Positions 18,301 through 25,793 of a stretch of 64,000 nt of DNA are shown one piece after another. A program made the translations under genes and the position numbers. The notes beneath the pieces were generated by a model. That model saw only the letters and a program-made list of their open reading frames with translations, made no database searches and was not told the DNA's origin. Source of the DNA: SYOC01 sp964441775. GTDB taxonomy: Bacteria; Desulfobacterota; Binatia; Bin18. Location: contig CAYTVL010000012.1 of assembly GCA_964441775.1 (NCBI GenBank), positions 1-64,000 of the forward strand. The letters are read 5' to 3'. Every line of letters starts with the position of its first letter. Position 1 is the stretch's first letter.

Positions 18301-18847
18301 AGCTGTTCAGGGACAGGGAGAGGAAGGAATCGCGCAGATCCACCAGGGCCTAGCCGTGTATCGGCCGACGGAGTCAGGGATAAACTGGCCCCAGTTCCTT
18401 CTCTACTTGGCTGACGCGCATGGGAAGGCAGGGCAGGCCGACGAAGGGCAGAGGGCGGTAGCAGAGGCACTGGCGGTAGTAGACAAAACTGGGGAACAGC
18501 ACTTCCAGGCAGAGTTGTATCGAGTTAAGGGAGAGCTGACACTACAAAAGCTTCAGGTTTCAAGTTTCACGGTTCACGTTCACGAAGGTTCGAAGTCCGA
18601 AGTCAGAGGTCCGGAGTCAGGGGCTGAAGAATGTTTTCTGAAAGCTCTTGAGATTGCCCGCAAGCAACAGGCAAGGTCATGGGAACTACGGGCGGTGATG
18701 AGCCTGAGCCGGCTGTGGCAGCAGCAAGGCAAGAAGGACGAAGCCCGGCAGATGTTGGCCGAGGTCTACGGCTGGTTCACCGAAGGGTTTGACACCAAGG
18801 ATTTACAAGAGGCCAAGGCGCTGTTGGCGGTGCTAGACCAGCAGTGA
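15365..18847 (+). CDS. Cyclase-AAA ATPase-TPR giant regulator
   Basis: About 1160 residues. Residues 1-60 look like a small winged-helix or coiled region. Residues 105-290 are a class III cyclase domain with metal-binding Asp112 (VMFCDLVGST) and Asp156 (HLGDGLLVYFG). An AAA_16 ATPase follows with Walker A SGEPGIGKSRL near 331-341 and Walker B-like IWEDLHWVD. The last 450 residues are TPR-like helices ending WFTEGFDTKDLQEAKALL, a tail shared with the paralogues at 43439 and 47641. ATG 15365 has GGAGG 7 nt upstream. It forms a tandem pair with the cyclase upstream. Ligand unknown. Confidence 0.92.
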   Translation: MDFYAVLDQVMALLRQRGRASYRALKMQFQLDDEQLEALKEELIEGQRIAVDEGGKVLVWAGAAAAQNPGPERSGESAQGPAPTYTDSGTARPHAPRVDTAERRQLTVMFCDLVGSTVLSTHLDPEDYHTVVQRYHQTCEAVIQRYDGFVPQHLGDGLLVYFGYPTAHEDDAQRAVRAALDIVEAIQRLSFPTIRLPQPVQVRIGIHTGLVVIGEIGGSETREMLALGETPNLAARVQGAAAPNTVAMSAATHRLVQGLFECQELGLHELKGFTTPVAMYRVVRASEAQNRFEAAVRTGLTPLVGREEELGLLRRRWEQAKAGTGQVVLLSGEPGIGKSRLVQELKEYLGHEGATRIEFRCSPYHQNSALYPLIEHLQHLLQFARDDTPVTKLEKLYHTLSHYRFPQAETVPLLAALLSLPHPQDHPPITLSPQKQKEKTQAALVAWLVEEAERHPVSTIWEDLHWVDPSTLEVLTLFLDQVPTARVLGLLTFRPEFIPPWGNRSHLSQLTLSRLGHQQAEAMVKRVTNEKSLPAEVVRHIVAKTDGVPLFVEELTKTVIASGLLTTVQDHYELRGPLPPLAIPSTLHDSLMARLDRLAPVKELAQLGAVLGREFSYELLHAVSPLPEDTLQQGLRQLVETELVFQSGLPPQARYLFKHALVQDTAYQSLLKSRRQQLHHQIARVLEERFAEIKEIQPELLAHHYTEAGLIAQAIPYWQQAGQRAIERSAHSEAISHLTTGLELLKTLPDTPERAQQELMLQIALGAPLVATKSYGAPEVESVYTRARALCQQMGETPQLFPVVLGLWAFYFVRAEFKTAREFAEQLLTLAQRLQTPLFLVAAHEALGASHLWLGEFTPARVHLEQGIRLYNPQRRRSHAFRAVQDPGVACLSWLALALWCLGYPDQAQKRVHEAVALAQELAHPYSLAFALSHVAVLLQKCREEHATQKWAESAIALCTEQGFPFFAAVGTILRGWALAVQGQGEEGIAQIHQGLAVYRPTESGINWPQFLLYLADAHGKAGQADEGQRAVAEALAVVDKTGEQHFQAELYRVKGELTLQKLQVSSFTVHVHEGSKSEVRGPESGAEECFLKALEIARKQQARSWELRAVMSLSRLWQQQGKKDEARQMLAEVYGWFTEGFDTKDLQEAKALLAVLDQQ
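18553..18622 (+). repeat. Heptad tract inside cyclase-AAA-TPR gene
   Basis: Consecutive 7-mers such as CAGGTTT CAAGTTT, then AGTCCGA AGTCAGA GGTCCGG AGTCAGG, encode a polar insert (SSFTVHVHEGSKSEVRGPES) between two TPR helices. The paralogues have different inserts at the equivalent place, also made of heptads. Confidence 0.75.
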
Positions 18848-18887
18848 GGAGTGGAGATTGCAATCCGTTAACAAGGGGAGGGAAACC

Positions 18888-19304
18888 ATGAGACTCTGGA
18901 CACTCAGCGCCCTGCTCCTCGTGGTGTGTGGGGCAGGGCTCGTGCGCGCGCAGGCGGGCGAGCAGCTTTTGCACCTGCGGGTCACAGGCATGCTGGTGCC
19001 GCTGGAGGCGGCGCAGCGTGAGGACCTCTTCACGGTCCCCATCGTCGTGCAAGATACGCCGCTGCTCTTGCGGGTCGGGCAAGTCGAGGATCTGACGACC
19101 TCTGAACGCGCGCAGGTGCTTGACGCGCTAGTGTTGCGCCAAGTGCGCTTTAGTGGGCCGGCCGCCCTGCTGGCGCGGCTGCAGCAGCCCGAGCGGCGCG
19201 GCCGGGTGCTGACCATCGAGGGAATGCTGGAGCTGACGGCGCGCCTCTTCCTGGTGACGGACATCAAGGAAGCTCCGCGTGCGCCTTCCCCGGGGAGGAA
19301 ATAG
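18888..19304 (+). CDS. Exported protein of unknown function
   Basis: A 138-residue protein starting MRLWTLSALLLVVCGAGLVRAQAG, a clear Sec signal peptide with cleavage likely after RAQA. The mature part is Leu/Arg-rich with no cysteines or known motif (LHLRVTGMLVPLEAAQREDL, IEGMLELTARLFLVTDI). AGGGGAGGG precedes the ATG. It follows the cyclase-AAA-TPR gene by 40 nt. The protein at 52235 stands in the same relation to another TPR regulator and also has a signal peptide and similar size. Function unknown; a periplasmic partner of the TPR sensors is speculative. Confidence 0.7.
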   Translation: MRLWTLSALLLVVCGAGLVRAQAGEQLLHLRVTGMLVPLEAAQREDLFTVPIVVQDTPLLLRVGQVEDLTTSERAQVLDALVLRQVRFSGPAALLARLQQPERRGRVLTIEGMLELTARLFLVTDIKEAPRAPSPGRK

Positions 19305-19479
19305 GGAGGACGTCCCTCCTGCCCGGCACGGTCGGAGCCACGGTGCGCCCGGTGGCTTTGTCCCTGCGCGCTAGACGAAGCGAGGGGAAGCGACGGAGCA
19401 GGCAGGGTAACGCCACCGCTAGACTAGGGGCTGCAGGCCAACAGGCGAAGGGGAAGAGCGGGTTTAGAGGGTGGCCGAG

Positions 19480-19668
19480 ATTGCGCGCTGCCAGTAGACC
19501 AAGTCGCTGGCACTCCGCGCTACGCTGAGCCTCGCGCGCTTGTGGCAGCGCCAAGGCAAGCACCATGAAGTGCGGAATATGTTGTCTACAATATACAATT
19601 GGTTCACTGAAGGCTTCGACACCAAAGACTTGCAAGAGGCAAAGGCGTTCTTGGAGGAGCTACACTAA
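19480..19668 (+). pseudogene. 3' remnant of an AAA/TPR regulator
   Basis: In one frame the sequence reads AEIARCQ, a TAG stop, then TKSLALRATLSLARLWQRQG and on to NWFTEGFDTKDLQEAKAFLEELH and a stop. This is the C-terminal signature of the cyclase/AAA/TPR family (compare LSRLWQQQGKKDEARQMLAE). The rest of the gene is gone. Bases 19305-19479 upstream show nothing I can identify. The remnant suggests deletion of a further paralogue at the edge of the decayed defence locus. Confidence 0.82.
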
Positions 19669-19763
19669 AAGAGACATTTATCGCCCAAGAGCACCTCGCT
19701 GTCTGTTTCTTATTACCCACCGATTGCAAAGACCTCTTCTCTAGCTTCTTTCTCTCCATTCAT

Positions 19764-22700
19764 CTGAAAGCCAACACTATTGTACGAGGGCCGGTCTTCC
19801 CCGAACCGGTGCAGGTCATCGTCACGGTTCCAATGGACGACTCCATAAAACTCATTGGCAAGGGACTGACCACAGGACAGGTCCATGAGCCGATTCTCAA
19901 TGCGGAGCAACTAGCAAAACTCACCATTTCCCCTGAGAAAGAACCATTTGATGGTGACCCGCAACAGTTTCGTCTCGGAGTCGAAGCACTTCGACTGGGG
20001 CTCGCGTATGAATACGATCCCTACTTCTCTCTCTCAATTGCACGGGTCGATCTGCTGCCTCATCAGCTTGAAGCAGTCTACGACTACTTCCTGAAGCTTC
20101 CGCGTATTCGCTTTCTCCTAGCCGATGATCCTGGCGCCGGCAAAACCATCATGGCCGGGCTCCTCCTCAAGGAACTCAAGATTCGTGGGCTCGTCAAACG
20201 CACCCTGATTGTCACGCCAGCCAATCTCTCGTTCCAGTGGCAACGGGAGTTGAAGGACAAGTTCCATGAGTCCCTTGAAGTCATTCGCAGTGATGTCTTG
20301 CGTGCGAACTATGGGTCTAATCCCTGGCAGGATAAGCACCAAGTCATCACCTCCGTGTCCTGGGTCTCGCGCATCGAAGATGCCAAAGAGAGTCTGCTGC
20401 GGAGCCATTGGGATTTCATCATTGTAGATGAAGCCCACAAAATGAGCGCCCACAGCGCGGACAAGAAAACGCTCACCTATCAACTCGGCGAGGCGCTGTC
20501 CACGTTGACTGATCACTATCTGCTCATGACTGCCACGCCGCATAAGGGTGATCCACAAAATTTCTGTCTGTTCCTCGAACTGCTCGACCGTGACGTTTAT
20601 GGCGATGTGAAGAGTCTCGAAGAAGCTATGCGCCGGAACAGTGCACCGTTTTATCTCCGCCGCACGAAGGAAGCGCTCGTGGCGTTTCCAGATGCGGACA
20701 CTGGACAAGTGAGGAAGTTATTCACCAAACGCGAAGTGCAGACGGTAGAGTTCCAGATCGATGATGACGAGTGGGACTTCTATGACGCCCTGACCCGCTA
20801 CGTAGAAGACCAGTCTATTAAGGCGGCAGCCGATGACTCAGCGCGTGGTCGCGCACTCACGTTTACAATGGCCATGCTGCAACGCCGCTTCGCCTCCAGC
20901 TTATACGCGGCTCGCCGGAGCCTAGAGCGCATGCGCGAGAAACGGCAGAAGATTCTGGAAGATCCGGAAGCGTACCGACAAGAACAAATTGCACGCGGGT
21001 TGCCGGATGACTTTGATGATCTCCCGGAAGATGAGCAACGGGAGATTGTCGCCAATCTCGAAGCTATTGTCGCCTCGATCGATCCCGCTGCGCTTCGTGC
21101 AGAAATCCTGCAACTGAGTAGACTCATCGATTAAGCCAGGTTGCTCGAACAACGCGAGATCGAATCCAAACTGGTCAAACTGAAAGAGGTCATCACCGAT
21201 CAGGGCGTGTTCGCCGATCCCACGATGAAGCTCTTGGTCTTCACTGAACACAAAGACACGCTGGATTATCTCGTCAACAAGCTCCGTGGCTGGGGACTTC
21301 GCGTCACGCAAATTCACGGCAGCATGAAGATCGGTGACCAGGACACACCCGAGACTCGATTGTACGCCGAACGTGAGTTCCGCGACACCGCCCAAGTGCT
21401 GGTTGCAACCGAAGCCGCAGGCGAAGGCATCAACCTGCAGTTCTGTTGGTTCATGGTGAACTATGACATTCCCTGGAATCCCCTGCGCCTAGAGCAGCGT
21501 ATGGGCCGTATTCATCGCTACGGCCAGGCACGGGATTGTCTTATTTTCAATTTTGTCGCCATCAATACGCGTGAAGGGCGCGTCCTTCAAAAACTCCTTG
21601 AGCGTCTCAAAGAGATTTGCAAAGAGCTAGGAACAGATCAGGTGTTCGATGTGGTAGGAGAAGTGTTCCCCGCCAATGTGCTCGAACGCCTCTTTCGTGA
21701 CCTGTACGCCCGACGGATTAAAGAGCCGGATATCGAGGCGCGGATTGTCCACGATATCGACGCCAAGCGATTCCGTGCGATTACCAACTCGACGCTTGAA
21801 GGACTAGCGAAACGAGAACTCAACCTCTCGGCTATCGTCGGTAAATCGGTCGAGGCGCGAGAGCGGCGGCTCGTTCCAGAAGTGGTGGAAGACTTTTTTG
21901 TGCAGGCGGCTCCATTGGCGGGCATGTACCCGAAGGAAACTCGCGCCACGGCCCACATCTACCGAGTGGGGCGCGTTCCCCGCACCTTGTGGCCAATTGG
22001 TGAACGGCTAGAGCCGCGCTTTGGCAAATTAGGTCGTGAGTATCGACAGATCGTCTTCGACAAGATGCTCCTCTCCCTCGACGCCACGTCGGAGTGGATC
22101 ACCCCTGGCCATCCCTTGTTTGAGACGGTGCGAGAGGATGTCCTTGCTCGCGTGCGCGAGGACCTCCAGCACGGCAGCGTGTTTTACGATCTCCATCACC
22201 AGGAGCCCTATCGTCTCGATGTCTTCAGTGCGGCCATCAAGGATGGACGAGGCCATGTGCTCCACCGTCGGCTCTTTGTCGTACAGACGGACCTCAATGG
22301 CGAGATGACCGTTAAACAGCCGACTATTTTCTTAGACCTGGTATTGGCTTCCAAAGGAACAACCACTGTCCCGGAGGAGCAGGGTCTTCCCGATCGGTAC
22401 GTCGTCGAACAGACCTTAATCGAACGCGCCTTGATGCCGCTCTTGTCCGAAGTCATGGCAGAACGTGAGCGAGAGACAGCGATCATCGCGCAACACATCG
22501 AGATCAGCCTCAACGAATTGATCCATCGGCAAAACGTAAAGCTGGCAGAATTGGTGGAGCAGCAAGAACGGGGCGACACGAGCCCTTTACTGGCCGCGCA
22601 TCTCAAACAAGCCGAGGATCGGGTGGACGAGTTGACTGGTCGTCTTGAACGTCGTCAAGCAGAACTCCAACAGGAACGCCAGTGCACCATTGGTGATATC

Positions 22701-22882
22701 CAGCCTATTGGACGAGCTTGGGTGCTGCCGCATCCAGAGCGCGCACAGCTCCGCACATTGCGCCGCTGGTCCGCGATGAGGAGATCGAACGGATTGGGGT
22801 CCAAACGGTCATCGCCTACGAAGAAGCGCGGGGCTGGCAAGTGGAAAGTATGGAAAGTGAGAATCGGGGGTTTGATCTCATT
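19764..22882 (+). pseudogene. SNF2-like DEAH helicase, nonsense plus frameshift (defence type)
   Basis: A large helicase readable over about 1040 codons. It shows Walker A DDPGAGKTIMAGLL, DEAH in IIVDEAHKMS, MTATPHKGDPQNF, EAAGEGINLQF and RMGRIHRYGQ. It is broken three times. An in-frame TAA at 21132-21134 falls where CAA would give LSRLIDQARLLEQRE. A one-base loss near 22750 (C-run in CAGCTCCGC) shifts PERA.. out of frame with HIAPLVRDEEIERI. The C-terminal DUF3883-like domain stops at NRGFDLI, where a toxin-antitoxin module begins. Homology extends upstream of GTG 19809 to about 19764 without a clear start. Such helicases accompany DUF1156 methylases in anti-phage loci, and a DUF1156 fragment lies downstream. 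Confidence 0.9.
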
Positions 22883-22927
22883 GATAACAGAAGGGACCGA
22901 CTGGGCCTGCATTTCGAGGACAGAGGG

Positions 22928-23266
22928 CTACAGCAAAGAAGGAAAGTACAACCGCAGAGACTCACTGACAGCTTTTTGGTCCTCCTCCGAGAGGCGACCA
23001 CTGCGTCGAATAAAGAAGCGATTATCCAGGGTGAAGAGTTTGAGACGGACGAGGCAAGGGGAATGCAGCCCGGCTATGGAAAGATTGGTAAGAAAACAAT
23101 CGCCGGGCTACGGGGAATGAGACTTGGTTGTGATCATGGTAAGGATGCTGTGTCCATTTTCGTTGAACCGCCGGGTGCTGAGCACCAACGCCGGGCGGCG
23201 TTTCGTTTCCGCCTTATCGGTAAAGGGAAATGGCACGACCACGACATCCCATGGATCACAAATCAC
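22928..23266 (-). pseudogene. MazF/PemK-type toxin with internal amber codon
   Basis: Read from GTG 23266 the protein begins VICDPWDVVVVPFPFTDKAE, continues RRPALVLSTRRFNENG and ITTKSHSP, then meets TAG at 23110-23108. The same frame continues PGDCFLTNLSIAGL, VRLKLFTLDNRFFIRRSGRL and SEEDQKAVSESLRLYFPSLL to a natural stop at 22928, giving the usual 112-residue length. A single base change, probably Trp to amber, has therefore inactivated an otherwise complete mRNA-interferase-type toxin. Its start overlaps the antitoxin stop by 11 nt, the normal arrangement. Confidence 0.88.
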
Positions 23267-23480
23267 GGAAGGCCTCGTCGTCCTCAGGCGAATCCCATTC
23301 ATCAAGCGTAGAGGAAAGCGCCTGGTGAAATGCTTCGTCAAGCGGTTGGGCGCGTTTAAGGATCACGATTCCTTCCCGTACTTCATAGGCAATCAGATCT
23401 CCCGCTTTGAGCGCCAGGAGTTCCCGAATCTCTTGCGGGACGGTAATTTGTCCTTCGGCAGAGAGTTGGCTGAGATGCAT
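23256..23480 (-). CDS. AbrB/MazE-type antitoxin
   Basis: A 74-residue protein with an N-terminal SpoVT-AbrB swapped-hairpin DNA-binding domain (LSAEGQITVPQEIRELLALK, GDLIAYEVREGIVILKRA) and an acidic C-terminus (DEWDSPEDDEAFRDL), which in this family wraps the toxin. ATG 23480 has GAGGAG 7 nt upstream; an earlier ATG at 23495 lacks a good site. The frame is intact although the partner toxin is interrupted. The antitoxin probably represses its own promoter in the 125-nt gap before the DUF1156 fragment (inference). Confidence 0.9.
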   Translation of the reverse strand: MHLSQLSAEGQITVPQEIRELLALKAGDLIAYEVREGIVILKRAQPLDEAFHQALSSTLDEWDSPEDDEAFRDL

Positions 23481-23605
23481 GCACGTACTCCTCATTGCTA
23501 CAGTCTATTAGGGTACGGAAAGGAAACCCGAGCGTCAACGCGCCTAAGCGCAAACAGGAGGACGTTTCGTAAGGCATCTCTCTATACGAGGACGAAGCAT
23601 CAGGA

Positions 23606-24142
23606 ATGAACACGAATCAGTACCCCAAACGCCTCATCGAAGTAGACCTTCCCATTAAACGCATCTCCGCTCATGCACGGCGGGAGAAGAGTATCCGGCA
23701 CGGGCATATCTCGACATTGCATATCTGGTGGGCGCGGAGACCGCTGACGGCGTGTCGTGCGGTCATTTGCGCGGCGCTGTGGCCTGATTCGGTTGATCCG
23801 CTCTGTCCGCAATCGTTCCGCGATAAGGACGGCCAGCACATTACAAAGTATGATCGTGTGTGGCATCGGGCTTGCCAAGCAGCAGGACTTCCCGGTAAGA
23901 TCCTGCACGATTGTAGGCGAACAGCAGTACGTAATATGATCAGAGCAGGGATTCCCGAGCGAGTAGCGATGCAGATGGCTGGGCACAAGACCCGATCTGT
24001 CTTTGATCGATACCATATTGTGTCGGATGGGGATTTGTTGGAAGCGGCGAAACGGCTTGAACAGGCGTTCGCGAGTCAAACAATGACAAAAACCATGACA
24101 GTTGTCCCCTTGATGCCCTCCAAAACTGCTGTAAATAGCTGA
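23606..24142 (+). pseudogene. Chimera: DUF1156 methylase N-terminus fused to tyrosine recombinase C-terminus
   Basis: An open frame of 178 residues made of two unrelated parts. Residues 1-72 (PKRLIEVDLPIKRISAHARR, WWARRPLTACRAVICAALWP) are the start of a DUF1156-type adenine-specific methylase, normally around 900 residues or more. From about residue 73 (DKDGQHITKYDRVWHRACQA) it is the catalytic half of a tyrosine recombinase. HDCRRTAVRNM, GHKTR and the Tyr of DRYHIVSDGD match the R, H-x2-R and Y active-site positions, but the DNA-binding N-terminal half is missing. The junction is near 23822. It lies 12 nt upstream of tRNA-Cys, the usual place for an integrase. Confidence 0.85.
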
Positions 24143-24154
24143 TTTTCCTTTTGT

Positions 24155-24227
24155 GGCGGCGTACCCAAGTGGTTAAGGGAGAGGTCTGCAAAACCTCCAT
24201 TCACCGGTTCGAATCCGGTCGCCGCCT
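24155..24227 (+). tRNA. tRNA-Cys (GCA)
   Basis: The cloverleaf is complete: acceptor GGCGGCG pairs with CGCCGCC, anticodon stem GAGGT with ACCTC around CTGCAAA (anticodon GCA), and T-arm ACCGG TTCGAAT CCGGT. The discriminator base is T, as expected for cysteine. CCA is not encoded. The first 41 bases are repeated exactly at 5346-5386. Confidence 0.96.
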
Positions 24228-24273
24228 TCTTAGGACTGTGAGACAAAACCTAAAAACGAAGGTCGAAGAGCCT

Positions 24274-24360
24274 GTCATTGCGAGGAGTCGCAGACGACGA
24301 AGCAATCTCGCAAGTGCCGAAATAACTGGGCCAAGATTGCTTCGCTGCGCTCGCAATGAC
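24274..24360. repeat. Dispersed palindromic repeat
   Basis: The arms GTCATTGCGAGGAGTCGCAG and GCTTCGCTGCGCTCGCAATG with AC following form a long imperfect inverted repeat. The internal arms AAGCAATCT and AGATTGCTT are perfect. This is a second family of interspersed palindrome, distinct from the 628-688 type. It lies between tRNA-Cys and the 3' end of the citrate synthase gene; the rest of 24228-24421 holds nothing I can identify. Confidence 0.8.
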
Positions 24361-24421
24361 CCCCTGCCCTTACGCCCAGTGTTGGAGTTTTGTCCCATAG
24401 TCCTTATTCTTCCCTCAATCC

Positions 24422-25654
24422 TCAGTCTTGAAGATGCGGGAGGGGACCAACGTAACGTGCCCGCGGGCGGATGATCTGGTCTCGTTGATATTGTTCAATG
24501 GCGTGTCCCACCCAGCCGATCGTTCTTCCTAAGGCGAAGAGCGCAAGCGCGGCACCCGGCGGTTGCTGTAATGCGTTGGTCAGAATCGCGAGTCCAAAAT
24601 CTACTGTCGGATGTTGACCCGTAGCGCGCAGCGTATGGATGATGAGCGCGTCTCCCAAGGCAACCGCAGGTGCGTCTGGGTAGGCTCTGTGAGTCAGTTC
24701 CAAGAGGGCGTGACCGCGTGGGTCGCCGTCTGGATACAGGCGATGACCAAATCCGGGGAGATGCTCGCCCCGTTTTAAGCGGTGAGCAATGACTGTCGGC
24801 GCCTGACTCGGGGTGCCGACCTCCCGTAAAAACGCTTCTACTTGTTCAACATTGCCGCCATGTTTGACTCCTTGCAGTGCGGACAGACCGGCCATCACCA
24901 CGGCATACGGCGTGGCTCCGGCGGATGCTACACAACGGGCGGTAAAAGCGGAGACGTTGAGTTCGTGGTCCGCGCAAAGAATCAGCGCGGCGCGCAGGAG
25001 TGGTGCGGCGGTGGGGTCTTCCGGAACCCAGCCTTCCTGGAGTGTCTGCGCAATGTCGTCGCCTTTTTCGTCCCGCCCGGCTGCGGTCAGTGCGAGCAGT
25101 CCAAGAATACGAGCCCCGGTGCGCGCCACCGCCGGCGGCCGCAGGTCGTAGGCGGTGATATCTTCCGTTTCCGCAATAGGTAGCAGCGCCTGAAACATAT
25201 CGACTGGAGCAAGATCAGCGACCCGTCTCCGCGTCGCCAGGCAACGAAACGACGCTCTACTACTGGCGGCGTCGAAAAGAGAGGTGGTTTCTCCATCCAG
25301 ATTGCCCAGCCAGATTAACGCCGCGACTTCTTCGACGGTGCGCGTCTGTGCGAGCGCTATGGCGTCGTGACCACGATAGTAGAGTTGTCCGTTGGTGATA
25401 AGCGTAATCGCGGAATCCAATACCGGCGCGCCCCAGTGCAGAGCTTGCGCCACGGCTTTCGTGGGATTGCGGCGCAAGTCTTTGCGTTCTTTGAGGCGCT
25501 CGACATCTTCTCGATGATAGCGGCGACTACGCGAGTCGCCTTCGGTTGACTCCGAACGCACCAACCCGCGACTGACGTAGGCGTACAGCGTCGTGGGGCT
25601 GACTCCTAACGTCTCGGCCGCTTCTTGAGCCGAAAGGTATCGTTCTTTCTTCAT
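24422..25654 (-). CDS. Citrate synthase family protein with N-terminal helix-turn-helix
   Basis: About 410 residues. Residues 1-60 are a MerR/excisionase-like helix-turn-helix (YLSAQEAAETLGVSPTTLYA, SRRYHREDVERLKERKD). The rest is citrate synthase-like, with the catalytic triad visible: His in VKHGGN, His in PGFGHRLYPDGDPRG and Asp in VDFGLAIL. It may condense acetyl-CoA with an oxoacid and also bind DNA. The start chosen is ATG 25654; the frame opens 8 codons earlier. It is transcribed away from an isopropylmalate-synthase-like gene across an AT-rich region with a perfect palindrome. It could therefore be a metabolite-sensing regulator of that gene (inference). Confidence 0.9.
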   Translation of the reverse strand: MKKERYLSAQEAAETLGVSPTTLYAYVSRGLVRSESTEGDSRSRRYHREDVERLKERKDLRRNPTKAVAQALHWGAPVLDSAITLITNGQLYYRGHDAIALAQTRTVEEVAALIWLGNLDGETTSLFDAASSRASFRCLATRRRVADLAPVDMFQALLPIAETEDITAYDLRPPAVARTGARILGLLALTAAGRDEKGDDIAQTLQEGWVPEDPTAAPLLRAALILCADHELNVSAFTARCVASAGATPYAVVMAGLSALQGVKHGGNVEQVEAFLREVGTPSQAPTVIAHRLKRGEHLPGFGHRLYPDGDPRGHALLELTHRAYPDAPAVALGDALIIHTLRATGQHPTVDFGLAILTNALQQPPGAALALFALGRTIGWVGHAIEQYQRDQIIRPRARYVGPLPHLQD

Positions 25655-25703
25655 TAGTGTTTCTCTTTTGCGCCGCAATTTTCTTGCAGGATCTTAAATT
25701 ATA

Positions 25704-25719
25704 TTGATTTATAAATCAA
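25704..25719. promoter_or_regulatory. Perfect 16-bp palindrome, candidate operator
   Basis: TTGATTTATAAATCAA is its own reverse complement and lies between two divergent genes, immediately upstream of the predicted -35 box of the rightward promoter. The rightward gene is a DRE-TIM synthase and the leftward gene encodes an HTH protein. Confidence 0.6.
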
Positions 25720-25721
25720 CG

Positions 25722-25749
25722 TTGACAATATATTTTATCACCTTATGAT
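25722..25749 (+). promoter_or_regulatory. Sigma-70-like promoter of synthase gene
   Basis: TTGACA (25722-25727) and TATGAT (25744-25749) are spaced by 16 bp in an AT-rich stretch. The start codon at 25794 has TGAGGAGG before it. Confidence 0.65.
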
Positions 25750-25793
25750 TCTTGACATCTATAAATTGGCTGCAAACCTTTGAGGAGGTCTGT

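Noticed and set aside
19264..19635. 123-residue - strand frame over the TPR remnant
   Set aside because: It is antisense to a recognisable + strand gene remnant and has no features of its own.
19764..24142. Complete DISARM or BREX system
   Set aside because: Only a broken helicase and a methylase N-terminus remain; no DUF1998 protein, no PLD nuclease and no PglZ are present.
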